A stretch of 64,000 nucleotides of DNA. Origin: an uncultured Mollicutes bacterium. Its GTDB lineage: Bacteria > Bacillota_I > Bacilli_A > Acholeplasmatales > Anaeroplasmataceae. The notes beneath the pieces were generated by a model, which was not told the origin of the DNA, ran no database searches, and saw only the letters and a program-made list of their open reading frames with translations. The stretch is from positions 1 to 64,000 of the forward strand of contig UQGR01000003.1 of the NCBI GenBank assembly GCA_900540705.1, given 5' to 3'. Position 1 is the first letter of the stretch, and every line of letters starts with the position of its first letter. Below, one piece after another: positions 44,402-53,655 of this stretch. The translations under genes and the position numbers were made by a program.

Positions 44402-47400
44402 TATGCATCCTCTCCTTCATTTAATAGAATTTCTCCAACAATCTTTTGAAGATCCTTCCACCAGTTTTCATAGGTCTTTAAGGTGTCTGTTTTATCCTCT
44501 TCAAAATATACAGAGATATAATCATCTGCTGTATTATGATTGATTTCTAAAATGTTATTATATCTTTCCTGAGCTGCCTCTGAACCAAAGTTCAAAGCAC
44601 CAGCCTTTTTCTCAATCAAATAAATGATGACATCTCTTTGAGTTTCTGTCCCAGTATAACGTGTAATTACAGGTGATAAGAAATTGGTCAATGCAGAAGA
44701 GATAGCGGAAGGAGAAAGATTAGAAGTAGAGCTAGATACATACTCTAATACATATAATCTAATTTGTTCCTTGCTTAATTGTTTTTCGTCATTATAGACG
44801 TTTCCAATCTTGCAATATTCTTCATTATAGTATACGGATATATCCTTAAATACACCCTCCTTATCGCTTTCTTCCTTAAATTCAGCAGAAGTCTGGAAGT
44901 CAGCAGAGGTGATTAATAATAGGTTATAGCCATCCTTGGTTTGTAAAATCATATCTGGATTTTCATTTGCCTTACGTAAATCCTCAAGATATTCTGTTGG
45001 AGTAGTCTGGTTGATGCTGTAGGAATCAGATTTAAAGATTTCCAGCATTCTTTCCTTTAATTTAAAATCGATAGAAGTAGTATCATTCTTTGCTTCAATA
45101 TCAATTAGCTCAACATTTAAGCCAGCTTTTCTGTAATTAGCCCACTTATTTTCAGGAGCAATTGGATTATCCTCAAATTGTGCTCTTGCAGAGGTGTTGA
45201 TTTCAGAAATGATATTGCTTAATGCTTCAGAATGTGAGCCTGTTGTGGAAGCAAGCTCGTTATAAATTTCATATACTAACTGTTGAGCTAGACGCTTTTG
45301 TGATTCTGTCCATTCTGTTACATCATCCTTTTCAGAGTCATCGTCTGCATCACGGTATACGACAAGTCTCTTTCCACTGATAGAGAAATAGTTGTTATAA
45401 ATATTATCGGAATAAGATTTAAAGAAGTCTAATAATTGGTCAGAGTTATAGTTGGTAAGAAGCTTTGCAGCTGCAGCATTGATACGATAGGTATTATCTA
45501 TAATCTCATCGATGTTTGCAGTATGGAAATAAAGCATCATAAAATTATACTTACCAATAGAAGAAGAATAACCACTTGAAGCATAATAGTCATTGGAGAA
45601 GGCAGTTAATACATATTCTACAGAATCCTTATAGGTATCAATGTCCTTCGCAGTATCTGCATAGGATTTTGTGTTTTTAACTACCTTACGGCTTAGAATA
45701 TCAATTGCAGTTGTAACGCCGCTTCTAGCCTCTAAAATGTCATATGCACCACTAAGAAGTGCATTTTCATCTGTTGTATCCTCTACAATATTCAAGTTCC
45801 AGGTTTTATTGTCGTATTTTAAGGTTGCCAACACATTTGGATTTGGGGCAGAACCATATGTTTTAGAATAGTTGGAATTGCCAGTTGCATAGGAAATCTC
45901 TAATGCCTCATCATAAATGCTTACAGCAACAGAATCTGTACGCTCCTTTACGGCAGAATCAATAGCGGTCTGTGTAATTTTATCCTGCTTTAAAAGCTTT
46001 TCAATTTCAGCCTTTAATTCTGTGTCCTTGGCAATGCTTTCATATAGATCATCATCTACTGTATTCTTATTGTAGATATCCTCATACTTATCCTCACCCT
46101 GAGAGAACTTGAAGGCAATCCAGTAGGAACTGTTATAGGTTTGAACACTTGTAGAGTAGCATAGACTGTCATCGTCCTCATTTTTTTCAGAGCTTAGAGG
46201 TAAAGATAATGTTTCATATAGGTAAGTACTGAAGGAAGAATCAATATCATCGATTTCTTCACGAGTATATAAGGTATCTACATCATAGTTATCCTTTTGA
46301 GCAATTAAGGCATCAGAAATTTTCTTGATTTCTGCTTCCTGATCCTCTATTTCTCCTGATTTATCTCTGATACTGCTTGTAATATTGATTAGCTTTTCTA
46401 CGGAATCAAAGTTGCTTACATAGCTTTCATCATAGATATAATTTCTGTAGCCACCATAAAGATAGTTATACATTTGAATATAGATTTGAGCAATCGTAAG
46501 TGTATTTAATCTTTGGTATACACCTGGTGCCTCTAAATCAGAGGTTGTGAGCTTGTCATAGTAATCACAATATTCTGCGAAATTAGAAACACTGTCAGGC
46601 TTTGGTATAAATACTAGGTTTTTCTTATATTCCTTTAAGCCAAAGGAACGAAGAGTAGAGGTATACTCTGCCTCAGAGGAGAAGTGAATTAAAACAAGAT
46701 TCAAATCGGCTTGATTGGCAAATTCAGCCTTGAATTTAGAGGTATATTCATTTTTGGTGAAATATCCTAAATCATCCTCATTGTCTGTATCTCTATTGTC
46801 ATAGGCATCCTTGACATCCTCTTCAAGAACGGCATATGCTAACAATTCCTTTGCCAGTGACTGATAGTATAAATTTTTTAATTGTTTTGCTATAGTAAGA
46901 TAATTTTCTCTTTTTTCTACTGCTTCTGTGCAGAACTGATGAAATGGCTTGCCATTGATTTCTTTAAGATTGTACTGGGTATAGATTTCATCAGAATATT
47001 TTAAAATTAATTTTTTAGCATCGTATTTTTCAACGCTTTCAATTTCTTCATAACTATTTTTTGGACTGAAGCTGAAATTGTAGATGTCCTCAATCACATA
47101 ATCCTCTAATCGTTCTGAGTAGAAGGACCGAAGCTCACCAAATCTTTCCTCAGTTAAATTTTCTTCGATGCTTGACTTTTCATCATTTGTTAAATCACTA
47201 AAGGATTTGTCCATTACTAGAGAAACCTTTTGTACATAATCCTTCATGACAACCTCAGTGATTTTTTCAGTAAGGATATCCTTAGCTGTCCACTTCAGTT
47301 CATTCCAAAGCTCTCCCTTAGTAACGGTATACTTTCCTGCTGAGGTATATACCTCATCTACTGGAAGCTTCCCATAAGGACTTCCTGCTGAACTACAGGC

Positions 47401-47478
47401 AGAAAGTGATATAAGTAACACGAAGAAGGAAATGATTAGAAACAATCTTCGTGATTTAAAATTCAATTTTTTAAACAT
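44401..47478 (-). CDS. Giant lipoprotein with PrsA/SurA-like foldase architecture (paralogue 1)
   Basis: 1025 residues. Lipobox SLSAC (Cys about 28), then VYTSAGKYTVTKGELWNELK, the SurA/PrsA-type entry strand, and long acidic helical stretches. It has no recognisable enzyme motif beyond DMILQTKDGYNLLLI, which resembles the end of a parvulin domain. It is upstream of the 932-residue paralogue in the same orientation with a 1-nt overlap, AAGGAG before the ATG and a good promoter. Very large exported helical proteins in tandem suggest a dedicated surface-folding pair; this is inference. Confidence 0.68.
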   Translation of the reverse strand: MFKKLNFKSRRLFLIISFFVLLISLSACSSAGSPYGKLPVDEVYTSAGKYTVTKGELWNELKWTAKDILTEKITEVVMKDYVQKVSLVMDKSFSDLTNDEKSSIEENLTEERFGELRSFYSERLEDYVIEDIYNFSFSPKNSYEEIESVEKYDAKKLILKYSDEIYTQYNLKEINGKPFHQFCTEAVEKRENYLTIAKQLKNLYYQSLAKELLAYAVLEEDVKDAYDNRDTDNEDDLGYFTKNEYTSKFKAEFANQADLNLVLIHFSSEAEYTSTLRSFGLKEYKKNLVFIPKPDSVSNFAEYCDYYDKLTTSDLEAPGVYQRLNTLTIAQIYIQMYNYLYGGYRNYIYDESYVSNFDSVEKLINITSSIRDKSGEIEDQEAEIKKISDALIAQKDNYDVDTLYTREEIDDIDSSFSTYLYETLSLPLSSEKNEDDDSLCYSTSVQTYNSSYWIAFKFSQGEDKYEDIYNKNTVDDDLYESIAKDTELKAEIEKLLKQDKITQTAIDSAVKERTDSVAVSIYDEALEISYATGNSNYSKTYGSAPNPNVLATLKYDNKTWNLNIVEDTTDENALLSGAYDILEARSGVTTAIDILSRKVVKNTKSYADTAKDIDTYKDSVEYVLTAFSNDYYASSGYSSSIGKYNFMMLYFHTANIDEIIDNTYRINAAAAKLLTNYNSDQLLDFFKSYSDNIYNNYFSISGKRLVVYRDADDDSEKDDVTEWTESQKRLAQQLVYEIYNELASTTGSHSEALSNIISEINTSARAQFEDNPIAPENKWANYRKAGLNVELIDIEAKNDTTSIDFKLKERMLEIFKSDSYSINQTTPTEYLEDLRKANENPDMILQTKDGYNLLLITSADFQTSAEFKEESDKEGVFKDISVYYNEEYCKIGNVYNDEKQLSKEQIRLYVLEYVSSSTSNLSPSAISSALTNFLSPVITRYTGTETQRDVIIYLIEKKAGALNFGSEAAQERYNNILEINHNTADDYISVYFEEDKTDTLKTYENWWKDLQKIVGEILLNEGEDA

Positions 47479-47526
47479 AATTCAGATAACTCCTTTTTAC
47501 CAAAAATTTAAACCATAGCACGTTAT

Positions 47527-47555
47527 ATAATATCATTAATAATTGCAAAATGCAA
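47527..47555 (-). promoter_or_regulatory. Promoter of the giant lipoprotein operon with overlapping inverted repeat
   Basis: Minus-strand TTGCAT (47550-47555), a 17-nt spacer and TATTAT (47527-47532). A perfect inverted repeat ATTGCA-AAA-TGCAAT (47542-47556) covers the -35, a plausible operator. Confidence 0.65.
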
Positions 47556-47627
47556 TAAATAACTTCATTTTACCTCAAAAATAATTACATATATAGGCGA
47601 TTATTACTAAATTATTTTATATTATTT

Positions 47628-47636
47628 CATAATATA
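47628..47636 (+). promoter_or_regulatory. Possible sporulation-sigma -10 of the YjcZ-like gene
   Basis: CATAATATA at 47628-47636 matches CATANNNTA (sigma-E/K type) and CATAATA (sigma-G type), 31 nt before the start. The -35 is not clear. Confidence 0.35.
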
Positions 47637-47666
47637 GTAGTAGAAAGGAAAGGAGGTGCCACATCT

Positions 47667-47759
47667 ATGGCAAACTGTGGATCAAATGAATATGGATATG
47701 CTTTAATTCTAGTCTTATTTATTTTACTTGTCATTATTGGTGCAGCTTGGTTAGCATAA
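47667..47759 (+). CDS. YjcZ-family small sporulation protein
   Basis: 30 residues: MANCGSNEYG, then one membrane-type helix YALILVLFILLVIIGAAW. B. subtilis YjcZ and its relatives have the same Gly/Tyr head and ALIVVLFILLIIIG helix; they are small spore proteins. AAAGGAGGTG sits 8 nt before the ATG, a strong site for so short a gene. A terminator hairpin follows at 47783. Confidence 0.82.
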   Translation: MANCGSNEYGYALILVLFILLVIIGAAWLA

Positions 47760-47782
47760 GGCTTCCTTATAAATATACCTTT

Positions 47783-47803
47783 AGCCGTTTAATCGGCTTT
47801 TTT
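47783..47803 (+). terminator. Terminator after the YjcZ-like gene
   Basis: AGCCG (47783-47787) pairs with CGGCT (47794-47798), followed by six Ts. Confidence 0.8.
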
Positions 47804-47805
47804 CT

Positions 47806-47834
47806 TTGCAAAAAACGTCGGAATATGGTATAAT
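47806..47834 (+). promoter_or_regulatory. Promoter of walJ
   Basis: TTGCAA (47806-47811), a 17-nt spacer and extended TGG-TATAAT (47829-47834), 25 nt before the start. Confidence 0.8.
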
Positions 47835-47859
47835 CCTAACTGCTTTTTGAGGTGAAAAT

Positions 47860-48687
47860 ATGAGAATTAAGGTATTGGCTAGTGGTTCTACAGGGAATTG
47901 TACGTATGTGGAAACGGCGGATCATAAGATTTTGATTGATGCTGGAATCAGTAAAAGAGCCATAGATTTTGAACTGAACAAAATAGGAATAAACTTTTCT
48001 TCGATTGACACACTATTAATAACCCATGAGCATGATGACCATGTTCGTTCCTTAGGAACCGTGTTAAAGGCTGGAAATTTGACCTGCTATATGACGAGCG
48101 GAACCTATAAGGCTTTGGGAAATGGAAGAAATGAGGCTTTAAAGAAGATATTGCAGGAGAAAATAACCAGTGGTGCGATACTATTATTAAATAGGATAGA
48201 CGAGTCTATGTTTTATCCGGAAATCAGTTTAGATGAGACGCTCATCCAGGTTTTACCTACCTTTCATGATGCCTTAGAGCCTGTTGGATATAAAATCAGT
48301 GATTCTATGCAGAGTATAGTTTATATCACGGATACAGGTTATGTGCATACCTCCTTATATGAAACGATTCGCAATGCAAACTGCTATGTCCTAGAGTTTA
48401 ACCATGACCCTTATATTTTGATGTCCTCAAACCGAACTTATGCATTAAAAATGAGAATTTTATCAGACCATGGGCATTTATCGAATGAAGATGCGTTTGT
48501 AACCCTTGCTCACATCATGGGAGAACGTACGAAAATTGTGTTTTATGCTCATATTTCTCAGGAATGTAATTTGACTGAAATTATAGAGCTGACTGGGAAA
48601 AAGGTGATGGGGGATTTAGGTATGGATACTTCAGGAGTAAAATTTGTGGTAACCTCTCCAGTTGCTACTGAGGTGTATCAATTATGA
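47860..48687 (+). CDS. walJ: MBL-fold exonuclease-like protein WalJ/YycJ
   Basis: 275 residues. N-terminal KVLASGSTGNCTYVE, metal motif THEHDDH (HxHxDH) near residue 56-62, then FHDALEPVGYKI, ITDTGYVH and the late LSDHGHLSN. This is the order of YycJ/WalJ proteins (MBL-fold hydrolases often beside walRK and htrA). No walRK is visible here. The gene overlaps rlmH by 4 nt; the walJ and rlmH pair is often found together near walRK or the chromosome origin in Firmicutes. Confidence 0.9.
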   Translation: MRIKVLASGSTGNCTYVETADHKILIDAGISKRAIDFELNKIGINFSSIDTLLITHEHDDHVRSLGTVLKAGNLTCYMTSGTYKALGNGRNEALKKILQEKITSGAILLLNRIDESMFYPEISLDETLIQVLPTFHDALEPVGYKISDSMQSIVYITDTGYVHTSLYETIRNANCYVLEFNHDPYILMSSNRTYALKMRILSDHGHLSNEDAFVTLAHIMGERTKIVFYAHISQECNLTEIIELTGKKVMGDLGMDTSGVKFVVTSPVATEVYQL

Positions 48688-49163
48688 AAATAACGATTGC
48701 CAGTGTTGGAAATATCAAAGAGAAATATTTAAAGGACGCTATCACAGAATATTCTAAAAGAATCTCCAAGTACTGTCAGCTTTCCTTTGTCTCTGTTGCA
48801 GATGAACCGATTTTAGATAAAGCCTCTGCAGGAGAAATGGAAATTATCAAGGAGAGGGAAGCAGAAAGGCTACTTAAAGCTCTTCCCAGCAATGCCTATA
48901 AGATTGCCCTGAACCTAAAGGGGACTATGCTTTCTAGTCCTGAGCTTGCTCAAAAAATGGACAATGTTTTTTCTTATTCTAGCTCCCACATCGTTTTTGT
49001 AATAGGAGGATCCTTAGGCTTAGGGGAATCCTTGCTTCGCCAGATGGATTATCATTTATGCTTTTCTAAGCTGACATTTCCGCATCAGCTGATGCAGGTG
49101 ATTTTATTAGAACAGATTTACAGAGCCTTTAAAATTAATCATAATGAAACATATCATAAATAG
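48684..49163 (+). CDS. rlmH: 23S rRNA (pseudouridine1915-N3) methyltransferase
   Basis: 159 residues, the standard RlmH length. ITIASVGNIKEKYL begins the protein, FVIGGSLGLGESLL forms the SPOUT knot SAM site (about 106-119), and the C-terminal TFPHQLMQVILLEQIYRA closes it. It methylates pseudouridine 1915 in helix 69 of 23S rRNA. Confidence 0.96.
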   Translation: MKITIASVGNIKEKYLKDAITEYSKRISKYCQLSFVSVADEPILDKASAGEMEIIKEREAERLLKALPSNAYKIALNLKGTMLSSPELAQKMDNVFSYSSSHIVFVIGGSLGLGESLLRQMDYHLCFSKLTFPHQLMQVILLEQIYRAFKINHNETYHK

Positions 49164-49175
49164 GTAGGTGGTATC

Positions 49176-50573
49176 ATGCTTAGAATTTTTGATACAAGAC
49201 GATATGTAAAGGAAAATGAAATAGAAGGGGAAATCCCTAAGTATTCTAAGGTTTCTAAAGATGTGATGAAGATTGTTTGGCCTTCTATGGTTGAAGGCTT
49301 TTTAGTCGCTCTAGTAACTATGTTTGATGGGATTATGGTATCCTCTATCGGCAATGATGCTAATGCGGCAGTAACAATCACAAAACAGCCCATTTATTTT
49401 ATGATATGCTTTATCACAGCGCTGAATATAGCTGTAACTGCGATTGTATCTAGACGATTTGGTGCTAAAAACAGGGAATCTGTGAATCGTACCATGCATG
49501 AGGGACTTAAGCTTTCGGTAATGATAGCGGTTGTCCTTAGCATATTGGTGGCTGTATTTTCTCGTCAGTTTTGCCAGCTTATGGGGGCAACTGAAAATAC
49601 GATAGATTATGCGACTACCTACTTATCCATCATCGCCTCAGGCTTTATATTCAATGCCCTGCGGTTGACCATCAATGCCTGTCAAAGAGGTATTGGCAAG
49701 ACAAAGATTTCTATGCTGACGAATTTAGTGGCCAATTTAGTGAATATTGGTCTAAATTATCTGCTGATTAATGGGAACTGGGGATTCCCAAAGCTTGGGA
49801 TTGCAGGAGCTGCCATTGCCACCGTCATCGGTAATGCAGTTGCCTTCCTGATTTGTCTTGTTACCATTTTGCTTCCTAAGGGGTATTTGAAATTGTCCTT
49901 TAAGCAGCTATTTACCCTAGATAAGGAAACACTTGGCGCAATTGGCCATATTTTACCCTCTACCCTGATTGACCAAATTTTCTTAAGAATTGGCTTCATT
50001 TTATTTGCGATGATTGTCAATTATTTAGGCGATGATGCAACCTATGTACATGGCATATGTAACGATATGAACTCTTTAATGTTTACGCTTGCGGATGGAT
50101 TTTCCATAGGAACTGCCGCGGTTGTAGGACATAGACTAGGAGAAAAGCGTAAGGATTTGGCTGTAGTGTATGCAAAGGTCAGTATGATGATTTCCTTTTT
50201 GTGTGCAATCATAATCTGCTTGTTTATGGTTTTAGCCCGAAAGCCACTGATTAGTCTTTATTCCCCAGAAACAGAGGAACGGGCAAATACAGCTGCCATC
50301 ATCATGATTATTGCGGCCTTTACCACCCTTCCCCAGAACATTCAATGGGTGATTACGGGTATTTTAAGAGGAAGTGGGGATACTAAGTTTACAGCTACAA
50401 CCTCCCTAGTGAGTGTAACCTGTGTGCGGCCTTTAGTTTCCTACCTGCTTTGTTACCCCGCTGGACTCGGTGTAATTGGGGCTTGGATAGGAATGCTGAT
50501 TGACCAAAGCCTGCGGTTAAGCCTCAATATTTGGCGTTTTGGAAAGCGAAAATGGCTGCATATTCGAGTTTAA
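49176..50573 (+). CDS. MATE family efflux transporter
   Basis: 465 residues with about 12 helices in two related halves. The MATE signatures are present: KIVWPSMVEGFLVALVTMFDGIM in helix 1 and GIGKTKISMLTNLVANLVNIGLNY around helix 6, with the second half GRGSGDTKF-like turn (RGSGDTKFT). It is a cation-coupled multidrug or metabolite exporter; the substrate is not deducible. It follows rlmH by 12 nt and may be read from the walJ promoter. Confidence 0.9.
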   Translation: MLRIFDTRRYVKENEIEGEIPKYSKVSKDVMKIVWPSMVEGFLVALVTMFDGIMVSSIGNDANAAVTITKQPIYFMICFITALNIAVTAIVSRRFGAKNRESVNRTMHEGLKLSVMIAVVLSILVAVFSRQFCQLMGATENTIDYATTYLSIIASGFIFNALRLTINACQRGIGKTKISMLTNLVANLVNIGLNYLLINGNWGFPKLGIAGAAIATVIGNAVAFLICLVTILLPKGYLKLSFKQLFTLDKETLGAIGHILPSTLIDQIFLRIGFILFAMIVNYLGDDATYVHGICNDMNSLMFTLADGFSIGTAAVVGHRLGEKRKDLAVVYAKVSMMISFLCAIIICLFMVLARKPLISLYSPETEERANTAAIIMIIAAFTTLPQNIQWVITGILRGSGDTKFTATTSLVSVTCVRPLVSYLLCYPAGLGVIGAWIGMLIDQSLRLSLNIWRFGKRKWLHIRV

Positions 50574-50680
50574 TAAAAGGGCTTTCATTTTCGTTGACTA
50601 TTCCTGTTTTGCGTGGTAAAATTAGGATATAATAAAGAGGGCACTTTTGTTAAGAAAGGTGTAAATGGAGGAAATATATT

Positions 50681-52138
50681 GTGGAAAATTTGAGTAGTAA
50701 ACTTGTTGAAAAGGTGAAACATCCTGTAAAAATTATGCAATTTGGAGAGGGTAACTTTTTAAGAGCCTTCATCGACTGGATTGTGGATTCTATGAATAAA
50801 AAGGCAGACTTTAATGCAGGGGTAGTGGTTGTTCAGCCAATGCCATTTGGACGTGTAAAGGAGTTAGCTTCTGCAGATGGTCTTTATACCTTATACCTAC
50901 AAGGTATAAATAATGGACAAACGGTTAAAACCCACCAGGTGATTGATTGTTTAGAGGATTTCATAAATCCTTTTGAGGAATATCAAAAATATTTAGACTA
51001 TGCCAAGAGTGAGGATTTGGAGTTTATCATTTCTAATACCACCGAAGCAGGAATTGCGTTTGATCCAAAGGATACGGATTTTACAAAGACGCCTAACAGC
51101 TTCCCAGGAAAGCTTTTAGCATTCTTAAAGGCTCGTTATGACCACTTTAAGGGCGATGTGAAAAAAGGCTTAGAAATCATCCCTTGTGAGCTGATTGACC
51201 ATAATGGAGATACCTTAAAGGAGATTTTGGTTCAGCTTGCAGAGCATAACCATATGGACAAAGCATTTATTGACTGGGTGGAGAATGCAAACCGGTATTA
51301 CAATACTTTAGTAGATAGAATTGTTCCAGGATATCCAAGAAATGAGGATAAGGAGCTATGGAACCAGCTAGGCTATGTAGACAACAATATGGTGGTAGGA
51401 GAGATTTTCCATTTATGGGTAATTGATGGAAAGACAGTAAAGGATTTAGAAACGAAGCTTCCTACTGCCAAGGCTGGCTTAAATGTTTTATTTGTTGACT
51501 CTATTAAGCCTTATAAGGAAAGAAAGGTTAAAATCTTAAATGGTTCTCATACCTGTTTAGTACCAGTTTCTTATTTATCAGGTATTGATACCGTTCGGGA
51601 AACCATTGAGGACAAGCAGCTGAATCAGTTTGTTTTAGATTTTATTTTTAATGAGGTTGTCCCTACCATCAATATTCCAAGAGACCAAATGGATTCTTAT
51701 GCAAATAGTGTTTTAGAGCGTTATGGTAATCCTTTTGTTCGTCATGAGCTGATGAGTATTGCCTTAAATTCTGTAACGAAGTATAAGACAAGAATTTTAC
51801 CTACGGTTCTACAGAATCTAGAGGATTTAAAGCATTTCCCAGACCACGCTTTATTTAGTCTTGCCGCACTGATGGTATTTTACAGAGGAAAACGTGGCGA
51901 AGAGGATATCAAGCTTGCGGATGATGCCTGGGCTTTAGATATGTTTAAGGAGCTATGGGCTGACTTTGATGGTTCTAAGGCTGCTTGTGGTAAAATTGCT
52001 CAGCATGTCTTATCTTTAAAGAGCCATTGGGAAGTTGATTTAACAAAGTATGATGGAGTTTTAGAGTTTGTAACAGACTGCTTATATGAAATAACGTCTA
52101 CGTCTATGCGTGAGGCTTTAGCGAAGCAGGTTAAATAA
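50681..52138 (+). CDS. uxaB: Tagaturonate reductase (altronate oxidoreductase)
   Basis: 485 residues. The mannitol dehydrogenase-like N-terminal Rossmann domain has MQFGEGNFLRAFIDWIVDSM and the family C-terminal domain DSIKPYKERKVKILNGSHTCL (KxxLLNGxHS region). It interconverts D-tagaturonate and D-altronate with NADH in galacturonate breakdown. GTG 50681 has GGAGG about 9 nt upstream. It is the first gene of the uxaB-uxaA-uxaC operon. Confidence 0.95.
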   Translation: MENLSSKLVEKVKHPVKIMQFGEGNFLRAFIDWIVDSMNKKADFNAGVVVVQPMPFGRVKELASADGLYTLYLQGINNGQTVKTHQVIDCLEDFINPFEEYQKYLDYAKSEDLEFIISNTTEAGIAFDPKDTDFTKTPNSFPGKLLAFLKARYDHFKGDVKKGLEIIPCELIDHNGDTLKEILVQLAEHNHMDKAFIDWVENANRYYNTLVDRIVPGYPRNEDKELWNQLGYVDNNMVVGEIFHLWVIDGKTVKDLETKLPTAKAGLNVLFVDSIKPYKERKVKILNGSHTCLVPVSYLSGIDTVRETIEDKQLNQFVLDFIFNEVVPTINIPRDQMDSYANSVLERYGNPFVRHELMSIALNSVTKYKTRILPTVLQNLEDLKHFPDHALFSLAALMVFYRGKRGEEDIKLADDAWALDMFKELWADFDGSKAACGKIAQHVLSLKSHWEVDLTKYDGVLEFVTDCLYEITSTSMREALAKQVK

Positions 52139-52162
52139 TAAAAAATTCTTAAAGGAGAAACT

Positions 52163-53641
52163 ATGAAAGACTATATTATCATTAATCAGTTTGATAATGT
52201 TGCTGTTGTGCTACGTCCTTTTACTAAGGGAGAAAGCGTGGAAGGTGTCCTGCTTTTAGAGGATATTCCTCAGGCACATAAGGTGGCTTTAAAACCGATA
52301 AAACAGGGAGAAAATATTATTAAATATGGGGCTCCTATTGGTCATGCCACTAAGGATATCCAACCAGGAGAGCATGTCCATACCCACAATGTTGCGACCA
52401 ATTTAGATGATGTAATATCTTACACCTATGAGCCAAACTATCCTGAGGTTTTAGGCTATGCATCCGATAGAACCGTAGAGGTATATGAGCGTTCTACCCA
52501 TGAATACGGAATTCGAAATGAGCTATGGGTAATTCAAACGGTTGGCTGCGTTTCTGGTATGGCTAAGGATATGATTGAAAATTTTAAACGGAAATATGAC
52601 ACTTCAAAGATTGATGGTGTTTATACCTTCCAGCATCCATTTGGCTGTAGCCAGATGGGGTCAGATTTAGAGCTCACAAGAACCTTGTTACAGGATATGG
52701 TAAAGCATCCAAATGCTGGCGGTGTTCTGGTTTTAGGCTTGGGCTGTGAAGAGAATTTAATCTCAACTTTTAAAGAGACCTTAGGAGCATATGATGAAAA
52801 AAGAACTCGTTTCTTGGTTGCTCAGGAGGTTGAGGATGAGGTAGAAGAGGGAACCAAGCTTTTAAAGGAGCTTTATGACCAGATGAAGGATGACAAAAGG
52901 GTTACCAAACCGCTTTCTGTACTACGCATCGGTCTAAAATGTGGTGGCTCTGATGGAATGTCTGGAATTACAGCAAATCCGTTGTTAGGTCGTTTTTCTG
53001 ATTTCCTTTCCTTAAATGGGGCAACGACTGTTTTAGGTGAGGTTCCAGAAATGTTTGGAGCTGAAAAGCTTTTAATGGCAAGAGCTAAGGATACATTGAC
53101 CTTTGATAAAATTGTGAATCTTATCAATGAATTCAAGGTATATTTTAAGAACCACAATCAGGTGATTTATGATAATCCATCCCCAGGAAATAAAAAGGGT
53201 GGCATTACTACCCTAGAGGATAAATCCTTAGGCTGTACCCAAAAGGCAGGCGCTTCCGTTGTACAGGACGTTTTGAAAATGGGAGAACGGATTAAGACGA
53301 ATGGATTGAATTTGCTTTGTACTCCAGGCAATGATTTGGTTGCTACAACAACCTTAGGCTGTGCGGGATGTCAGATGGTTTTATTCACCACAGGACGTGG
53401 AACTCCATTTGGTGGATTTGTTCCTACCGTAAAGATTGCTACCAATACAGCACTGGCAACCAAAAAATCTAACTGGATTGACTTTAATGCTGGTGACCTG
53501 GTTGATAAAAAGGATATGGATCAGCTGTTAGAAGAATTTATTGATTTCTTATGTGATGTTGCATCTGGTAAGAAATTAGCAAAAAATGAGCAAAATAACT
53601 TCCGTGAAATTTCTATTTTCAAGGACGGAGTCGTATTATAA
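52163..53641 (+). CDS. uxaA: Altronate dehydratase
   Basis: 492 residues. The N-terminal SAF domain (about 1-95) contains QGENIIKYGAPIGHAT, and the C-terminal catalytic part begins around RTVEVYERS with QTVGCVSGMA and LKCGGSDGMSGITANP. The Cys residues of GCAGCQMV and CTQKAG probably bind the metal or cluster. It converts D-altronate to 2-keto-3-deoxygluconate. It follows uxaB by 24 nt. Confidence 0.95.
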   Translation: MKDYIIINQFDNVAVVLRPFTKGESVEGVLLLEDIPQAHKVALKPIKQGENIIKYGAPIGHATKDIQPGEHVHTHNVATNLDDVISYTYEPNYPEVLGYASDRTVEVYERSTHEYGIRNELWVIQTVGCVSGMAKDMIENFKRKYDTSKIDGVYTFQHPFGCSQMGSDLELTRTLLQDMVKHPNAGGVLVLGLGCEENLISTFKETLGAYDEKRTRFLVAQEVEDEVEEGTKLLKELYDQMKDDKRVTKPLSVLRIGLKCGGSDGMSGITANPLLGRFSDFLSLNGATTVLGEVPEMFGAEKLLMARAKDTLTFDKIVNLINEFKVYFKNHNQVIYDNPSPGNKKGGITTLEDKSLGCTQKAGASVVQDVLKMGERIKTNGLNLLCTPGNDLVATTTLGCAGCQMVLFTTGRGTPFGGFVPTVKIATNTALATKKSNWIDFNAGDLVDKKDMDQLLEEFIDFLCDVASGKKLAKNEQNNFREISIFKDGVVL

Positions 53642-53655
53642 CAAGGAGAAAAGAT

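Noticed and set aside
49154..50020. Minus-strand frames within the MATE gene
   Set aside because: Shadow frames of a clear transporter; no initiation signals.
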